From Phoronis australis (Eukaryota > Phoronida > Phoronidae), in contig NMRA01000788.1 of NCBI GenBank assembly GCA_002633005.1, positions 1 to 64,000 of the forward strand: DNA of 64,000 bases. Direction: 5' to 3'. The translations under genes were made by a program, and so were the position numbers. Below, piece after piece: positions 11,431-20,324 of the stretch; position 1 is the stretch's first letter, and each line of letters begins with the position of its first letter. The notes beneath the pieces are model-generated. The model had not been told where the DNA came from. It worked only from the letters and a program-made list of their open reading frames with translations, and did no database searches.

Positions 11431-12374
11431 TAATGATGATCGAACCCCCTCCGAGAAAAAGGAACAGCCCTAGCCTTTCCGATAGAATAAGATACGATTT
11501 AGATAGGCAACAAAATTGATGTAACTACTATTTTTACTAACTACAATCATAAGCAAGTTAATGTTAATTTTGAACTTGCTTCCGATGTTAAGCACTTCAC
11601 ATAATCATCGGTTCGTACCAGGCCCGTGTTGTGACTGCGTAGATGACGATTAGAAGAGGCTTGGTGTTATTCATCGGCATTGAAAGCGCGTGGTCTCTAC
11701 ACCGTAGGGTAACACGGGAGTCTAGAAGTAAATGTCTATTCCTAGCTATATAGCATTGAGAGAGCTCCCCAAAAGTAATGCGGTGTGAATGCCTTAAAAT
11801 CGACCAAGAAACAAAACAGCAGAAAATGGGTTTGTTATTTGCTACTTTGGTGTATTGTCTAGCATGGTATGGATAAAGTGCAGGCATTTTCAAATTTCGA
11901 ATTGAAAGTGATCGTCAAATATTTTGTTCATCAAGTGTCCACTTTGATTGTGGATTGGTGGATTGACATGCATACGTGTACACGTGTGTGCGTTTCGGTT
12001 CTTTTAAATTCATTACTCGCCGACGGTAAGTTCACTGACTACTCTGTCGTTTCTCAAAAGTCACACATTTAGCTAACGCGTTTTCTGCGCTGAGACATCC
12101 ACGAATGTTCACATTATTAGGTATGTCTAGAATAAGCATCAAGGTGAGAATTGTGTCTCGAAAATTGATTCTTTTGACTGTACAAGTGAAGTATTTTCAT
12201 CAAATTTGTGGTTTGGTTGAGAGAGATAAACACAGTGACCTCATGGAGGCTGACAAATTGTGTGCTACTCACTTCAGAAGTGAATATTTAGTATGTGTGT
12301 AGAGCACCTGAGGAAGAAGGAGTAACCGCGCCCTGTCCACCATTAATTGACCTACTTACGAAATATTAGCGATA
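11431..12374. other. Non-coding; probably includes the 5' UTR of the LINE
   Basis: The LINE starts somewhere upstream of its ORF1 ATG at 12375, but its 5' end cannot be placed without a second full copy. A short frame near 12230-12300 (LCATHFRSEYL) faintly resembles the end of a THAP domain and is not supported further. Confidence 0.35.
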
Positions 12375-13178
12375 ATGCCTGGGTCTAGAAAGACAACAAC
12401 ACCTTCAGCCAGTGACAGGTCAGTGACTCGAAGCATTTCGTCCTATATGCCTAGAAGTGAGACGAGCCCGAAGACTACAGATATATCTAACCGTCAACTA
12501 TTAGAGATAATAAACGACAAGTTCGAAAAGCTGTCCAACGATTTTGAGTCTCTCAGACGCGAGTATGCCACGTCAAGGGAAGAGAACTCTATCTTACGTG
12601 ATCAGGTCAAATCACTGGAAGAAAAGTTAGATGATTTAGAGAATCGATCCAGGCGAGACAACCTTATATTCCATGGCATGGTTGAAAATGGTAATGAAAC
12701 CTGGGAAGAATCGGAAAAGCAACTGGAAGAGTTTCTCAAGGAGCAGCTGAACATTGTAGATATAAACATAGAGAGAGCTCACAGACTGGGCCGTAGAACC
12801 CAGGGGAAAGTGCGGCCCATAATAGCAAAACTGAATTCGAAAGATAAGCAAAAAATAATGAGGAAACGGAGAGAAGTGAGGGACCCCAACATATTCATAA
12901 CAGAAGACTTCTCAATCCGGGTTAAGAAGGCAAGGAGAAAGCTGTACGAATTCTCACAATCAAACAACATGGAAAACGCTAAAATCAGCTTTAACAAGCT
13001 AATCTATAATGGCAGGGTATATGTATACGAAGAAGAGAACGATATGGTAAAAATCAAACCCCGCACGACTAATGCTGATCCACGCCATCCATCAACCCGA
13101 ACGGAAGCCGCTGTTCAACATGATGATCAGGTTTTCCATATGGCCAGCTCGTCTCAAGCTCAGTCGGACCAGCACTAG
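12375..13178 (+). CDS. LINE ORF1 protein: coiled coil plus L1-type RNA-binding core
   Basis: The 267-residue protein is the nucleic-acid-binding component of the LINE ribonucleoprotein. Residues 1-40 are Ser/Thr-rich and basic. Residues 41-93 form a heptad-rich coiled coil (LLEIINDKFEKL through LEEKLDDLENRS), likely driving trimerisation. From about 93 the sequence RRDNLIFHG opens an RRM-like domain as in L1 ORF1p (Transposase_22 type), with IERAHRLGR at 132-140 and PNIFITEDFS at 171-180. A basic C-terminal domain follows (VYVYEEEN..VKIKP), then a low-complexity tail. It ends at TAG 13176-13178, and the frame stays open past that stop into ORF2. A broken relative lies at 17860-18284. Confidence 0.9.
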   Translation: MPGSRKTTTPSASDRSVTRSISSYMPRSETSPKTTDISNRQLLEIINDKFEKLSNDFESLRREYATSREENSILRDQVKSLEEKLDDLENRSRRDNLIFHGMVENGNETWEESEKQLEEFLKEQLNIVDINIERAHRLGRRTQGKVRPIIAKLNSKDKQKIMRKRREVRDPNIFITEDFSIRVKKARRKLYEFSQSNNMENAKISFNKLIYNGRVYVYEEENDMVKIKPRTTNADPRHPSTRTEAAVQHDDQVFHMASSSQAQSDQH

Positions 13179-16100
13179 AGGTTAGGCCAAGGCCCGCAAG
13201 ACAAGTCGTCATGGAAATTTATTTGTTGGAATATCGAAGGTCTAAAGCATAAAATACAGAGATCTGATTTTGTAAATTTGATATGTACATATGATATTAT
13301 CGCTTTTGTTGAAACATGGGGAATGAATGAAGATGAGTTTACACTGGAAGGGTACCAGTGTTTTGGGTCGGTGAGAAATAAACACCCTCAAGCATTTCGG
13401 AATTCTGGCGGTGTAGTATTATTTTGTAAGGATTTATTGGGGGCTATTAGGCTTCCTTCAAGTTCGTGTGACGTTTTATGGGTAAAAATTGACCTACCCG
13501 ATTATCTGTATCCTGTTTTAGTTGCAGTTGTGTATCAGTCTCCAAAAAGTTCAAGTAAAAATTTGGAAATAATGAAAACACTTGAGCGGGAGGTACAAGG
13601 TTATACTGCTGAAATGAGAGGGGATTGTCACCTTTTAATTATGGGCGATTTTAATGCTCGTACGCGTAACAGGCCAGACTTTATTGCAGATGACAGTATT
13701 AAGTATATGGATGAATCCAGTGCTATTTTTGATTGTGTTGGTTATGTAGAAGATCGCCTGTGTTGTAGGACCTCACAAGATAATGGTGAGGTAAATGAGT
13801 TTGGTACAGAATTATTAGATTTTTGTCAAAGAAATGAGATAAGAATTCTGAATGGAAGAGTAGGGAAAGATGCAGACATTGGTAGTGTAACATGTGTAAC
13901 TTATAATGGATCTAGTGTTGTTGATTATGTCATGATGAGCAAGGATTTATTGTACTGTGTGGACGGTTTTGAAATCGGTGAAATATGTGAATCGACTGCG
14001 CACTTTCCATTGATTTTTAGTATGTGTAAGACGCAGCAAAACAACTGGGCTCGAGGTGAACAGAATGAAAATGTTTATAAATGGAACGAGGGGTTGAGCC
14101 TAAGATATGCAGAAAACTGGTCGAGCCCGGAGGTGGATCAGTTGCTCGCTGACGTGCAGAGTCATTTACCCTCGACCATAGATTCAAGTGTAGAAAGTTT
14201 AATGGAAGCCATTAAATTATGTGCTGCAGACATGTTAAAACCAAAAGTGAACATATCTTATAACCCAGTTAGTTTTCCCAAATGGTTTGACGCTGATTGT
14301 AGGGAGATGAGAGCTGTCGTTAGGCAAAAATTATGTAATTTTAGATTCAGTATTGGAACACTGAGAGAAAACATTTGCCGAACTCTATATGTACAAGCTA
14401 GAAGGGATTATGGAAACTTAAAAAAAGTGAAACAGATAGAGTGTAAAAGAAAACATTACAAAACTTTGAAATCAGCTGTGGAGAGTAAAGACAGTAAAAA
14501 ATTCTGGCGCGCATTTAATATTAAGAAGAAAGGTGTATCAACGAATATTAAACCGGAGGAATGGATAAATTATTTCAGCTCTCTGTTCGAAGGCCAATAT
14601 TTTGTTACTAATCCGGAGTTCGCTGAGTTTCATGCTTTTATTGAGAACTCAGTAAAAAATGACATCAATTCAAGTAATGCAGTTGTTGATATGGAGTTGG
14701 ACGCTGAAATCACAAAAGACGAAATTATACAAACCATCGGTAGTATGAAAGATGGAACTTCGCCAGGATGTGATAAAATTAGCATTGAGTTCTACAAGTA
14801 TGCTGATAAAAAGTTGGTAGATTCGCTGTTCCAGCTTTACAACTACTTTTTTAAAAATGGTGTGTTTCCAAAAGAATGGACAAAATCCATTATAGTACCG
14901 ATATTTAAGGGCGGTACCAAAATTCCTGAAAATTTCAGAGGAATATCCCTCATGCAAGTCACGGCCAAAATATTCGAAAAAATATTGTGCCAGCGACTTC
15001 AAAAATGGTCGGAAAGAGAAAACGTAATTAGTATGTCTCAAGCTGCGTTTAGGAAAGGACACAGTACGGTGGATCACATGTTTGCTTTATATACGTTAAT
15101 AATTAAATATTTGACACGAGATAAAGGTAGATTCTATTGTGCTTTCGTGGATTTTAAGGCAGCTTATGACAGTATATATAGAAGCGCATTGTATTTTAAA
15201 TTAAGAAACAATCGCATAGAAGGTAAGATGTATAAGATAATAAAAGCAATGTACGCTGAAGTAAAAGCGTGCGTGAAAATGAGTAACGGAAGCTACACGG
15301 AGTTCTTTGATTGTCATAATGGTCTAAAACAAGGCTCTCAGCTATCACCGTTTTTGTTTATTTTATTTATAAACGATCTCGAACAAGAATTAGAATCCGG
15401 GGGAGGTGAAACAATTTCCATGGGATCAGCTGAATTATTGCATCTGCTGTTTGCTGATGATTTGGTTTTATTTTCTTATAGTGTGAAAGGACTGCAGAAA
15501 AAATTGAACATTTTATATGAGTATAGCCAGAAATGGAAATTGATTGTTAACATGTCGAAGACTAAGATAATTGTTTTCAGAAAAGGTGGAATGTTACGAT
15601 CGTATGAAAAATGGACGTATGATGGGAATACTGTTAATATTGTAAATGCATACAAATATCTAGGATTAATGTTTACTACGAAAGGTTCGTGGTCTTGCGC
15701 ACAGAAAACTCTATCATTACAGGCTACTAAGGCAGTGAATTTGATGAGAAAAAATGTCAATGGTTTTAATGCACTCCCTGTTAAAGTTAGTTTAAAATTA
15801 TTCGATTGTAAAATATTGCCGATACTTCATTATGGCTGTGAGATCTGGGGTTTTAATGATTGCGAATGTATTGAAATAGTCCACACAAAATTTTGTAAAG
15901 AAATTTTAAATTTGCCTAGCACGGCAATTTCATCGACTGCTAGAGGTGAGATGGGTCGTTACTCCTTGATTGCTTACCGACTTCCTAGAATTATGAAATA
16001 TTGGTTAAAACTATTAAAAACCGATGAGTCAAAAATTACATATCATTGCTATGAATGGCAGTACAATATGACGGAAAATGTTAATAAACCGTGCTGGGTT

Positions 16101-16655
16101 AATGATGTTAAGAAATTGTTATTTCAGTTTGGTTTTGGAGAAGCATGGTATAATCAGGGTGTAGGTTCCGAGACAAGCTTCATATCACTTTTTAAACAAA
16201 GATGCAAAGATATTGATCAGCAAAAATGGCAAGATATTTTGAACAATTCGATTAAGCTGGAAACTTACAGAACTTTTAAGTTAAATATATGTTTTGAAAA
16301 CTATTTAGATGTAATTGACAATGTAAATGTTAGATCTGATATGGTGAGATTGAGATGTTCAGCGCATGCACTAATGATTGAAAAGGGTAGACACTTGAAA
16401 CTTAACAGAACAGAAAGGTTATGCCCTCTCTGTGTTAGGACATATGTCGAGTCGGAATATCATTTTGTTATCGAATGCCCATTCTACGATGACCTTAGGA
16501 AACGATATTTGCCTGCATGGAGCTACAACAATCCCAATGTTACAAAATTCAACAGACTCATGACTATGGAGGAAAAAGATCTTATATGGTCAACATGTAA
16601 ATATGTTCATTTCGCATTCAAGCGAAGAAGAATTCGGTTTACTTCTAGTGATTGA
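13179..16655 (+). CDS. LINE ORF2: AP endonuclease, reverse transcriptase, CCHC
   Basis: The enzyme nicks target DNA and copies the LINE RNA in place. Numbered from the codon after the ORF1 stop, the protein has 1158 residues. The endonuclease starts at once: SSWKFICWNIEGL holds the conserved Trp-Asn (W17, N18), GDFNAR is near 156, and VVDYVMMS then AHFPLIF (SDH-like) follow. Reverse transcriptase motifs are FRGISLM, QAAFRKGHSTVD, motif A FVDFKAAYD (D658), motif B QGSQLSPFLF, motif C FADD (758-761) and YKYLG. The C-terminus has C1082-x2-C1085-x9-H1095-x4-C1100. No in-frame AUG precedes the endonuclease; the first (GMNEDEF, about 13323) would delete W17/N18. Expression therefore probably needs stop readthrough or non-AUG reinitiation. 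All catalytic motifs look intact. Confidence 0.92.
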   Translation, partial: RLGQGPQDKSSWKFICWNIEGLKHKIQRSDFVNLICTYDIIAFVETWGMNEDEFTLEGYQCFGSVRNKHPQAFRNSGGVVLFCKDLLGAIRLPSSSCDVLWVKIDLPDYLYPVLVAVVYQSPKSSSKNLEIMKTLEREVQGYTAEMRGDCHLLIMGDFNARTRNRPDFIADDSIKYMDESSAIFDCVGYVEDRLCCRTSQDNGEVNEFGTELLDFCQRNEIRILNGRVGKDADIGSVTCVTYNGSSVVDYVMMSKDLLYCVDGFEIGEICESTAHFPLIFSMCKTQQNNWARGEQNENVYKWNEGLSLRYAENWSSPEVDQLLADVQSHLPSTIDSSVESLMEAIKLCAADMLKPKVNISYNPVSFPKWFDADCREMRAVVRQKLCNFRFSIGTLRENICRTLYVQARRDYGNLKKVKQIECKRKHYKTLKSAVESKDSKKFWRAFNIKKKGVSTNIKPEEWINYFSSLFEGQYFVTNPEFAEFHAFIENSVKNDINSSNAVVDMELDAEITKDEIIQTIGSMKDGTSPGCDKISIEFYKYADKKLVDSLFQLYNYFFKNGVFPKEWTKSIIVPIFKGGTKIPENFRGISLMQVTAKIFEKILCQRLQKWSERENVISMSQAAFRKGHSTVDHMFALYTLIIKYLTRDKGRFYCAFVDFKAAYDSIYRSALYFKLRNNRIEGKMYKIIKAMYAEVKACVKMSNGSYTEFFDCHNGLKQGSQLSPFLFILFINDLEQELESGGGETISMGSAELLHLLFADDLVLFSYSVKGLQKKLNILYEYSQKWKLIVNMSKTKIIVFRKGGMLRSYEKWTYDGNTVNIVNAYKYLGLMFTTKGSWSCAQKTLSLQATKAVNLMRKNVNGFNALPVKVSLKLFDCKILPILHYGCEIWGFNDCECIEIVHTKFCKEILNLPSTAISSTARGEMGRYSLIAYRLPRIMKYWLKLLKTDESKITYHCYEWQYNMTENVNKPCWVNDVKKLLFQFGFGEAWYNQGVGSETSFISLFKQRCKDIDQQKWQDILNNSIKLETYRTFKLNICFENYLDVIDNVNVRSDMVRLRCSAHALMIEKGRHLKLNRTERLCPLCVRTYVESEYHFVIECPFYDDLRKRYLPAWSYNNPNVTKFNRLMTMEEKDLIWSTCKYVHFAFKRRRIRFTSSD

Positions 16656-16716
16656 CACTTACCTTTATTGTATTTGATGATTTGATTGTAACAAGGGCCG
16701 GAGGCCTAGTTATTGA
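16656..16716 (+). promoter_or_regulatory. LINE 3' UTR with terminal stem-loop
   Basis: GGCC-GGA-GGCC at 16696-16706 can form a short hairpin just before TTATTGAATAAATATATA. Equivalent structures occur at the ends of the other LINE pieces here. By analogy with UnaL2-type LINEs, such 3' stem-loops can be the reverse-transcriptase recognition signal; that role is inferred. Confidence 0.5.

Positions 16717-16771
<55 letters not shown>
16717..16771. repeat. (TA)n microsatellite at LINE 3' end
   Basis: An uninterrupted AT dinucleotide run directly continues the LINE 3' end, as is common for the simple-repeat tails of CR1/L2-type elements. Confidence 0.9.
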
Positions 16772-16772
<1 letters not shown>

Positions 16773-17642
16773 AGACATAATTAAAACCTTGGTCAATGAA
16801 GAAAGTCTTCTGTTGTCGATCAATGTCAATGGTCCACAACCTCGCAGATTTCATACGAGGAACAATTTTAAGGAAAAGATTTCCCAAAAGGTTACATGGA
16901 AGGTCCTCTACTCCGAAGGTTCGCTACCATCGTGATTTCACTGCTTCAAATGTGCACAATTCAGAAACTAGAACTCCGACAGTTCATTACTCTGATTTTC
17001 TACTAATGATTCAGAACTGAAATGAATAAAGTGTTGTCTGTCCATTTAGTAACCATTTAAAGGTTGTGCAAGAGTTGATTAGTCCTAAAAATTGATTTAC
17101 ATTGTTTACAAAAGAACTCAGTTCCAGTCATTGGCAATCGTAATTCTTGAATCTAACTAAAGACTCATTTTCAATTAAGGACAACATCTGGGGCACGGGT
17201 CCGAGATGTGGCGACCAACGGCGGTTTTAAATTTAGGAAGACTGAATGAGACTTCGTGAAGACTGGCAGGGACAGGGTAGCCTATTAACTACATTTAGTT
17301 TCGTCCCGGCCGTGCAAGTTGTTCCGGTGGGTGAGGTTGAAGCGTAGCGACCCTAAACTTTTCTATCGCGCTGTAAGATGATGCGATCTTGACATGGGAT
17401 TGATGAATGTATCGTGGTTGATAATTTCTACTTCATTTTCTTTTAGAAACGCAAGCACGTACTCATTCTTCCATATTCGTAACACATGCGGACAATTTCA
17501 CATGCACATGAAATCCTAACAAAGTGATTTATTAGCCGGGTGTATTGTTGTCGGTATAGTTGCATCTAATAACCGAAGTGTCGCTTATTTTTGCATGTAA
17601 AAGTATAACAGTTACACCCGAGTCAGAAATTTAGACATTTTC
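16772..17642. other. Non-coding, nothing recognised
   Basis: A moderately G/C-rich block at 17160-17400 stands out in composition, but has no domain or repeat match in this window. Confidence 0.4.
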
Positions 17643-17716
17643 CGAGTAGTGAACCTTCGGAGTAATGAACCTTCAACGTAGTAAACCTTCAGAATAGTAA
17701 ACCTTCGGAATAGTGG
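17643..17716. repeat. 16-bp minisatellite, about 4.6 copies
   Basis: Tandem units close to GAGTAGTGAACCTTCG with one to three changes each (GAGTAATGAACCTTCA, ACGTAGTAAACCTTCA, GAATAGTAAACCTTCG). Confidence 0.8.
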
Positions 17717-17859
17717 GCTGTTCCCATTTCCAGCGATGTAAGCAACTTTTAACTAAAATACAATCAGATGAAAAATTACGTCAAGTTATTCTCCGACTAA
17801 ATATTAGTATCCGAGAATGTAACGAGGTGTAATCAGTCATTTAAAAAAGTCCGATTTGA

Positions 17860-18284
17860 AAGTTTGGCAGGAGGTAACACGAGAACGTTAGGCCTGTATT
17901 GGATCATATGGGAAAAATCAGAGTCCATCATCAAGGATGTAGTCAAAGAACATATGGGGTTAGAAATATATATTGAGAGAGCACATCGATTGGGAAGAAA
18001 AGTACATGACAGAGCTCGGCCAATAATTGCCAAAGTCGCTCCAAATGTGAAATTGCAGATCACGAAGAACCGCAGGAAACTCACTGGATCTGATATATTC
18101 ATAACGCGTCCGTACAGCCCGAAAAAAGTTGTGGCAACTCTCAAAGACGGAGCAACTCGACAATGTCAACATTCGATTTGATAAACTCGTACTTAATAAC
18201 AGAGTCTACACTTATGATGAACTGGAAGACCAAGTGAAAGTAAAACCCCGTTGGCATGGGAGCCCAAATCAACACAAATAATAA
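17860..18284 (+). pseudogene. Degenerate LINE ORF1 (second LINE lineage)
   Basis: Encodes IERAHRLGRKVHDRARPIIA and then SDIFITRPYS, clearly the RNA-binding core seen in the intact ORF1 (IERAHRLGRR...VRPIIAK, PNIFITEDFS). The coiled coil is missing or unrecognisable, and at least one frameshift lies near 18140-18160, after which VYTYDELEDQVKVKP resumes in another frame. It ends at two successive TAA codons (18279-18284). A diverged relative of the intact LINE, not a recent copy. Confidence 0.8.
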
Positions 18285-20324
18285 ACAGGCCGAGGTCCTA
18301 CCACGCAAAGTCATGGAGTTGAGGGTTTTAAAATCGTGGCGTGGAAAGCATAAGCTTTGGAAATTAAGGTTTTGAATAAAGAAAGACCAGACATTCATGA
18401 ATTGTTTGATTTTCTTCACGCATGTGACATTGTAGGAATAAGTGAAACATGGGCTAAAACAATAATGAAGTACAACGGTACTTTGGAAAGTTTCTGGTCT
18501 ATGAAAATTGCAGAACTAGGAACTGTGTCCTCGGTAGATATTCAGGGGGTGTTGCTCTTCTGTTAGGTGAACATTATGAAAAATCTGTCATTGAGATATA
18601 TACTAACTATTCTGATGTTGTAGGTTTGTTACTTGGTGGCTCCAGATACATGTTAGATCATAGACTATGATCTATGGTTAGATAGAAATCTTTTTACAGT
18701 AGTTGTTTATGTCGCCCGTGAGGGCTCACCCACTTACCGTGATTGTGAAAACAAAAATGGCATTGATTTTTTTGAGGAATCTTTATTTGATATTGTATCT
18801 TCCTATGAAAAAGAATCATATATTATTCTGTTAGGGGATTTTAATGCAAGGACAGCAGCATTATCTGACAACTGAATTCTTCAAGGATGTCACGTGATGT
18901 AGTTGTAAATAAGTTTGGTATAAGTCTTTTGAGTGTATGCAAATTATTTGGCCAACATATTGTAAGTGGAAGGTACCCTGATGACATGCCGGGTATGTTC
19001 ACCTCACAGGGTGAATCAGTTGTTGACTATATGATAATGAGCACTGATCTACATAGCCGCGTACATTTTTTCAAAGTAGTAGACTATGACATCTCTGATC
19101 CCCTTCACTATTTTGCAAACTTATCTTTGACAACCAACACGAAAAATTAGACACGAGCGACCTCTACGTATATACGCAGGTTAAATGGAATAACGCAGCC
19201 TCTGAAGTTTGTAATAACAATCTACAGGATAGTTATGCAAACGATTTATTACACGAGGTGGATTCTCATTTAGAGAACAATGACCTGGATGCTGCAATTA
19301 CAAAGTTTGGGGCGTTTTTCGGACATATTGCTAAATCCATGATTAAAAAAGCTCACTGCAATAAAATGCAGCATTCCTGCAGATCTAACATTAATCCGGA
19401 GTGATGGGATGACAAGTGTAAACAAAAAAGACATTAAGAAATAAGCTGCGTAATGCATTGAGAAAAGGCATTGGTAGTGCATCTGAATATTTGAATGTTA
19501 AAAGAGAGTTTCAACTTACTTTAAAAAATAAACGAAAAACACATATTATGGACAGTCTACGTCAACAGGCAGCGACAATCTGCGACGATGGTGATCCGGA
19601 TAAATAATAGAAAGAAAACCTTTACGTCTAATCATATCAGTCTTTCTCAATGGAAAAATTATTATTGAATAAAAATATCAATATCGATGAGAAGGAGGAT
19701 TTCCAGGATCAAATTAATCCACAAAACACAAATCATGAACTTATTTGTGACGATTGCAGTCAAAATCAGCCTGTCGAGTTGAATACCCCTATTACGGAGG
19801 AGGAAATAAATGAATCTATTGATTCATTAAAAAATGACAAATTCCCTGGAGTCGATGAGATACCTGGAGAATTGATTAAGTTATGTAAACCTGTGGTTAT
19901 TAATCAACTTCTATTACTTTTTAACAAAATACTGTCAAGTCATTATATGCCTGAAAATTGGTGCTAGTCATTAATTGTCTCACTTCATAAAAAGGAAGCC
20001 CTAGTGACGTTAAGAATTATTGAGGGATATCGCTACTTAACATATTAAGTAAAGTCTTATTAAACATTATCAATAAAAGGTTGCTACTTTGGGCAGGTGA
20101 TAATAACATACTGTTTTACGAACAAGCCGAATATAGAAAAGGGTACAGCACCGTAGATCAGATCTTCACATTAAATGCTCTAGTACAAAAATATTTATGC
20201 AAAAGAAAGGGGAGATGTTATGTTTTATTTATTGACTTTGCCAAAGCCTTTGACTCTGTTCAACACAAGGTTCTGTTTCATATTCTGATATCAAATGGTA
20301 TACATATAGATTATTACATGGCGA
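18285..20324 (+). pseudogene. Degenerate LINE ORF2, 5' portion
   Basis: Follows the ORF1 remnant in the same frame. Recognisable pieces are the endonuclease start FKIVAWKA, CDIVGISETWAK, LLGDFNART near 18830, SVVDYMIMSTDL near 19015, the region before the reverse transcriptase (PITEEEINESID, GVDEIPGELIK), QAEYRKGYSTVDQIF, and motif A FIDFAKAFDSV near 20230. Multiple stops and frameshifts make it dead. The frame stops where the TIR element at 20325 begins. The rest of the reverse transcriptase (motifs B and C) is not found before the C-terminal piece at 23178. Confidence 0.85.

Larger units (their letters stand above)
12375..16771 (+). mobile_element. Coding-intact LINE (CR1/L2-type non-LTR retrotransposon)
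   Basis: Contains ORF1 (12375-13178), ORF2 (13179-16655), a short 3' UTR with a GGCC stem-loop and AATAAA-like end, and a terminal (TA)n microsatellite (16717-16771). Both frames are undisrupted apart from the single TAG between them. The 3' terminus is repeated almost unchanged at 61055-61234, so the family has been active recently. Domain order and the C-terminal CCHC knuckle place it in the Jockey/CR1/L2 group; I cannot resolve the clade. The 5' end and target duplication are not defined. Confidence 0.9.

Noticed and set aside
12105-12302. THAP-like C-terminal fragment (LCATHFRSEYL)
   Set aside because: Only one short motif; the zinc ligands and AVPTIF-like end expected of a THAP domain are missing.
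14670-15760. Minus-strand frames of 94-135 codons inside LINE ORF2
   Set aside because: Shadows of the intact plus-strand reverse transcriptase frame; no motif of their own.
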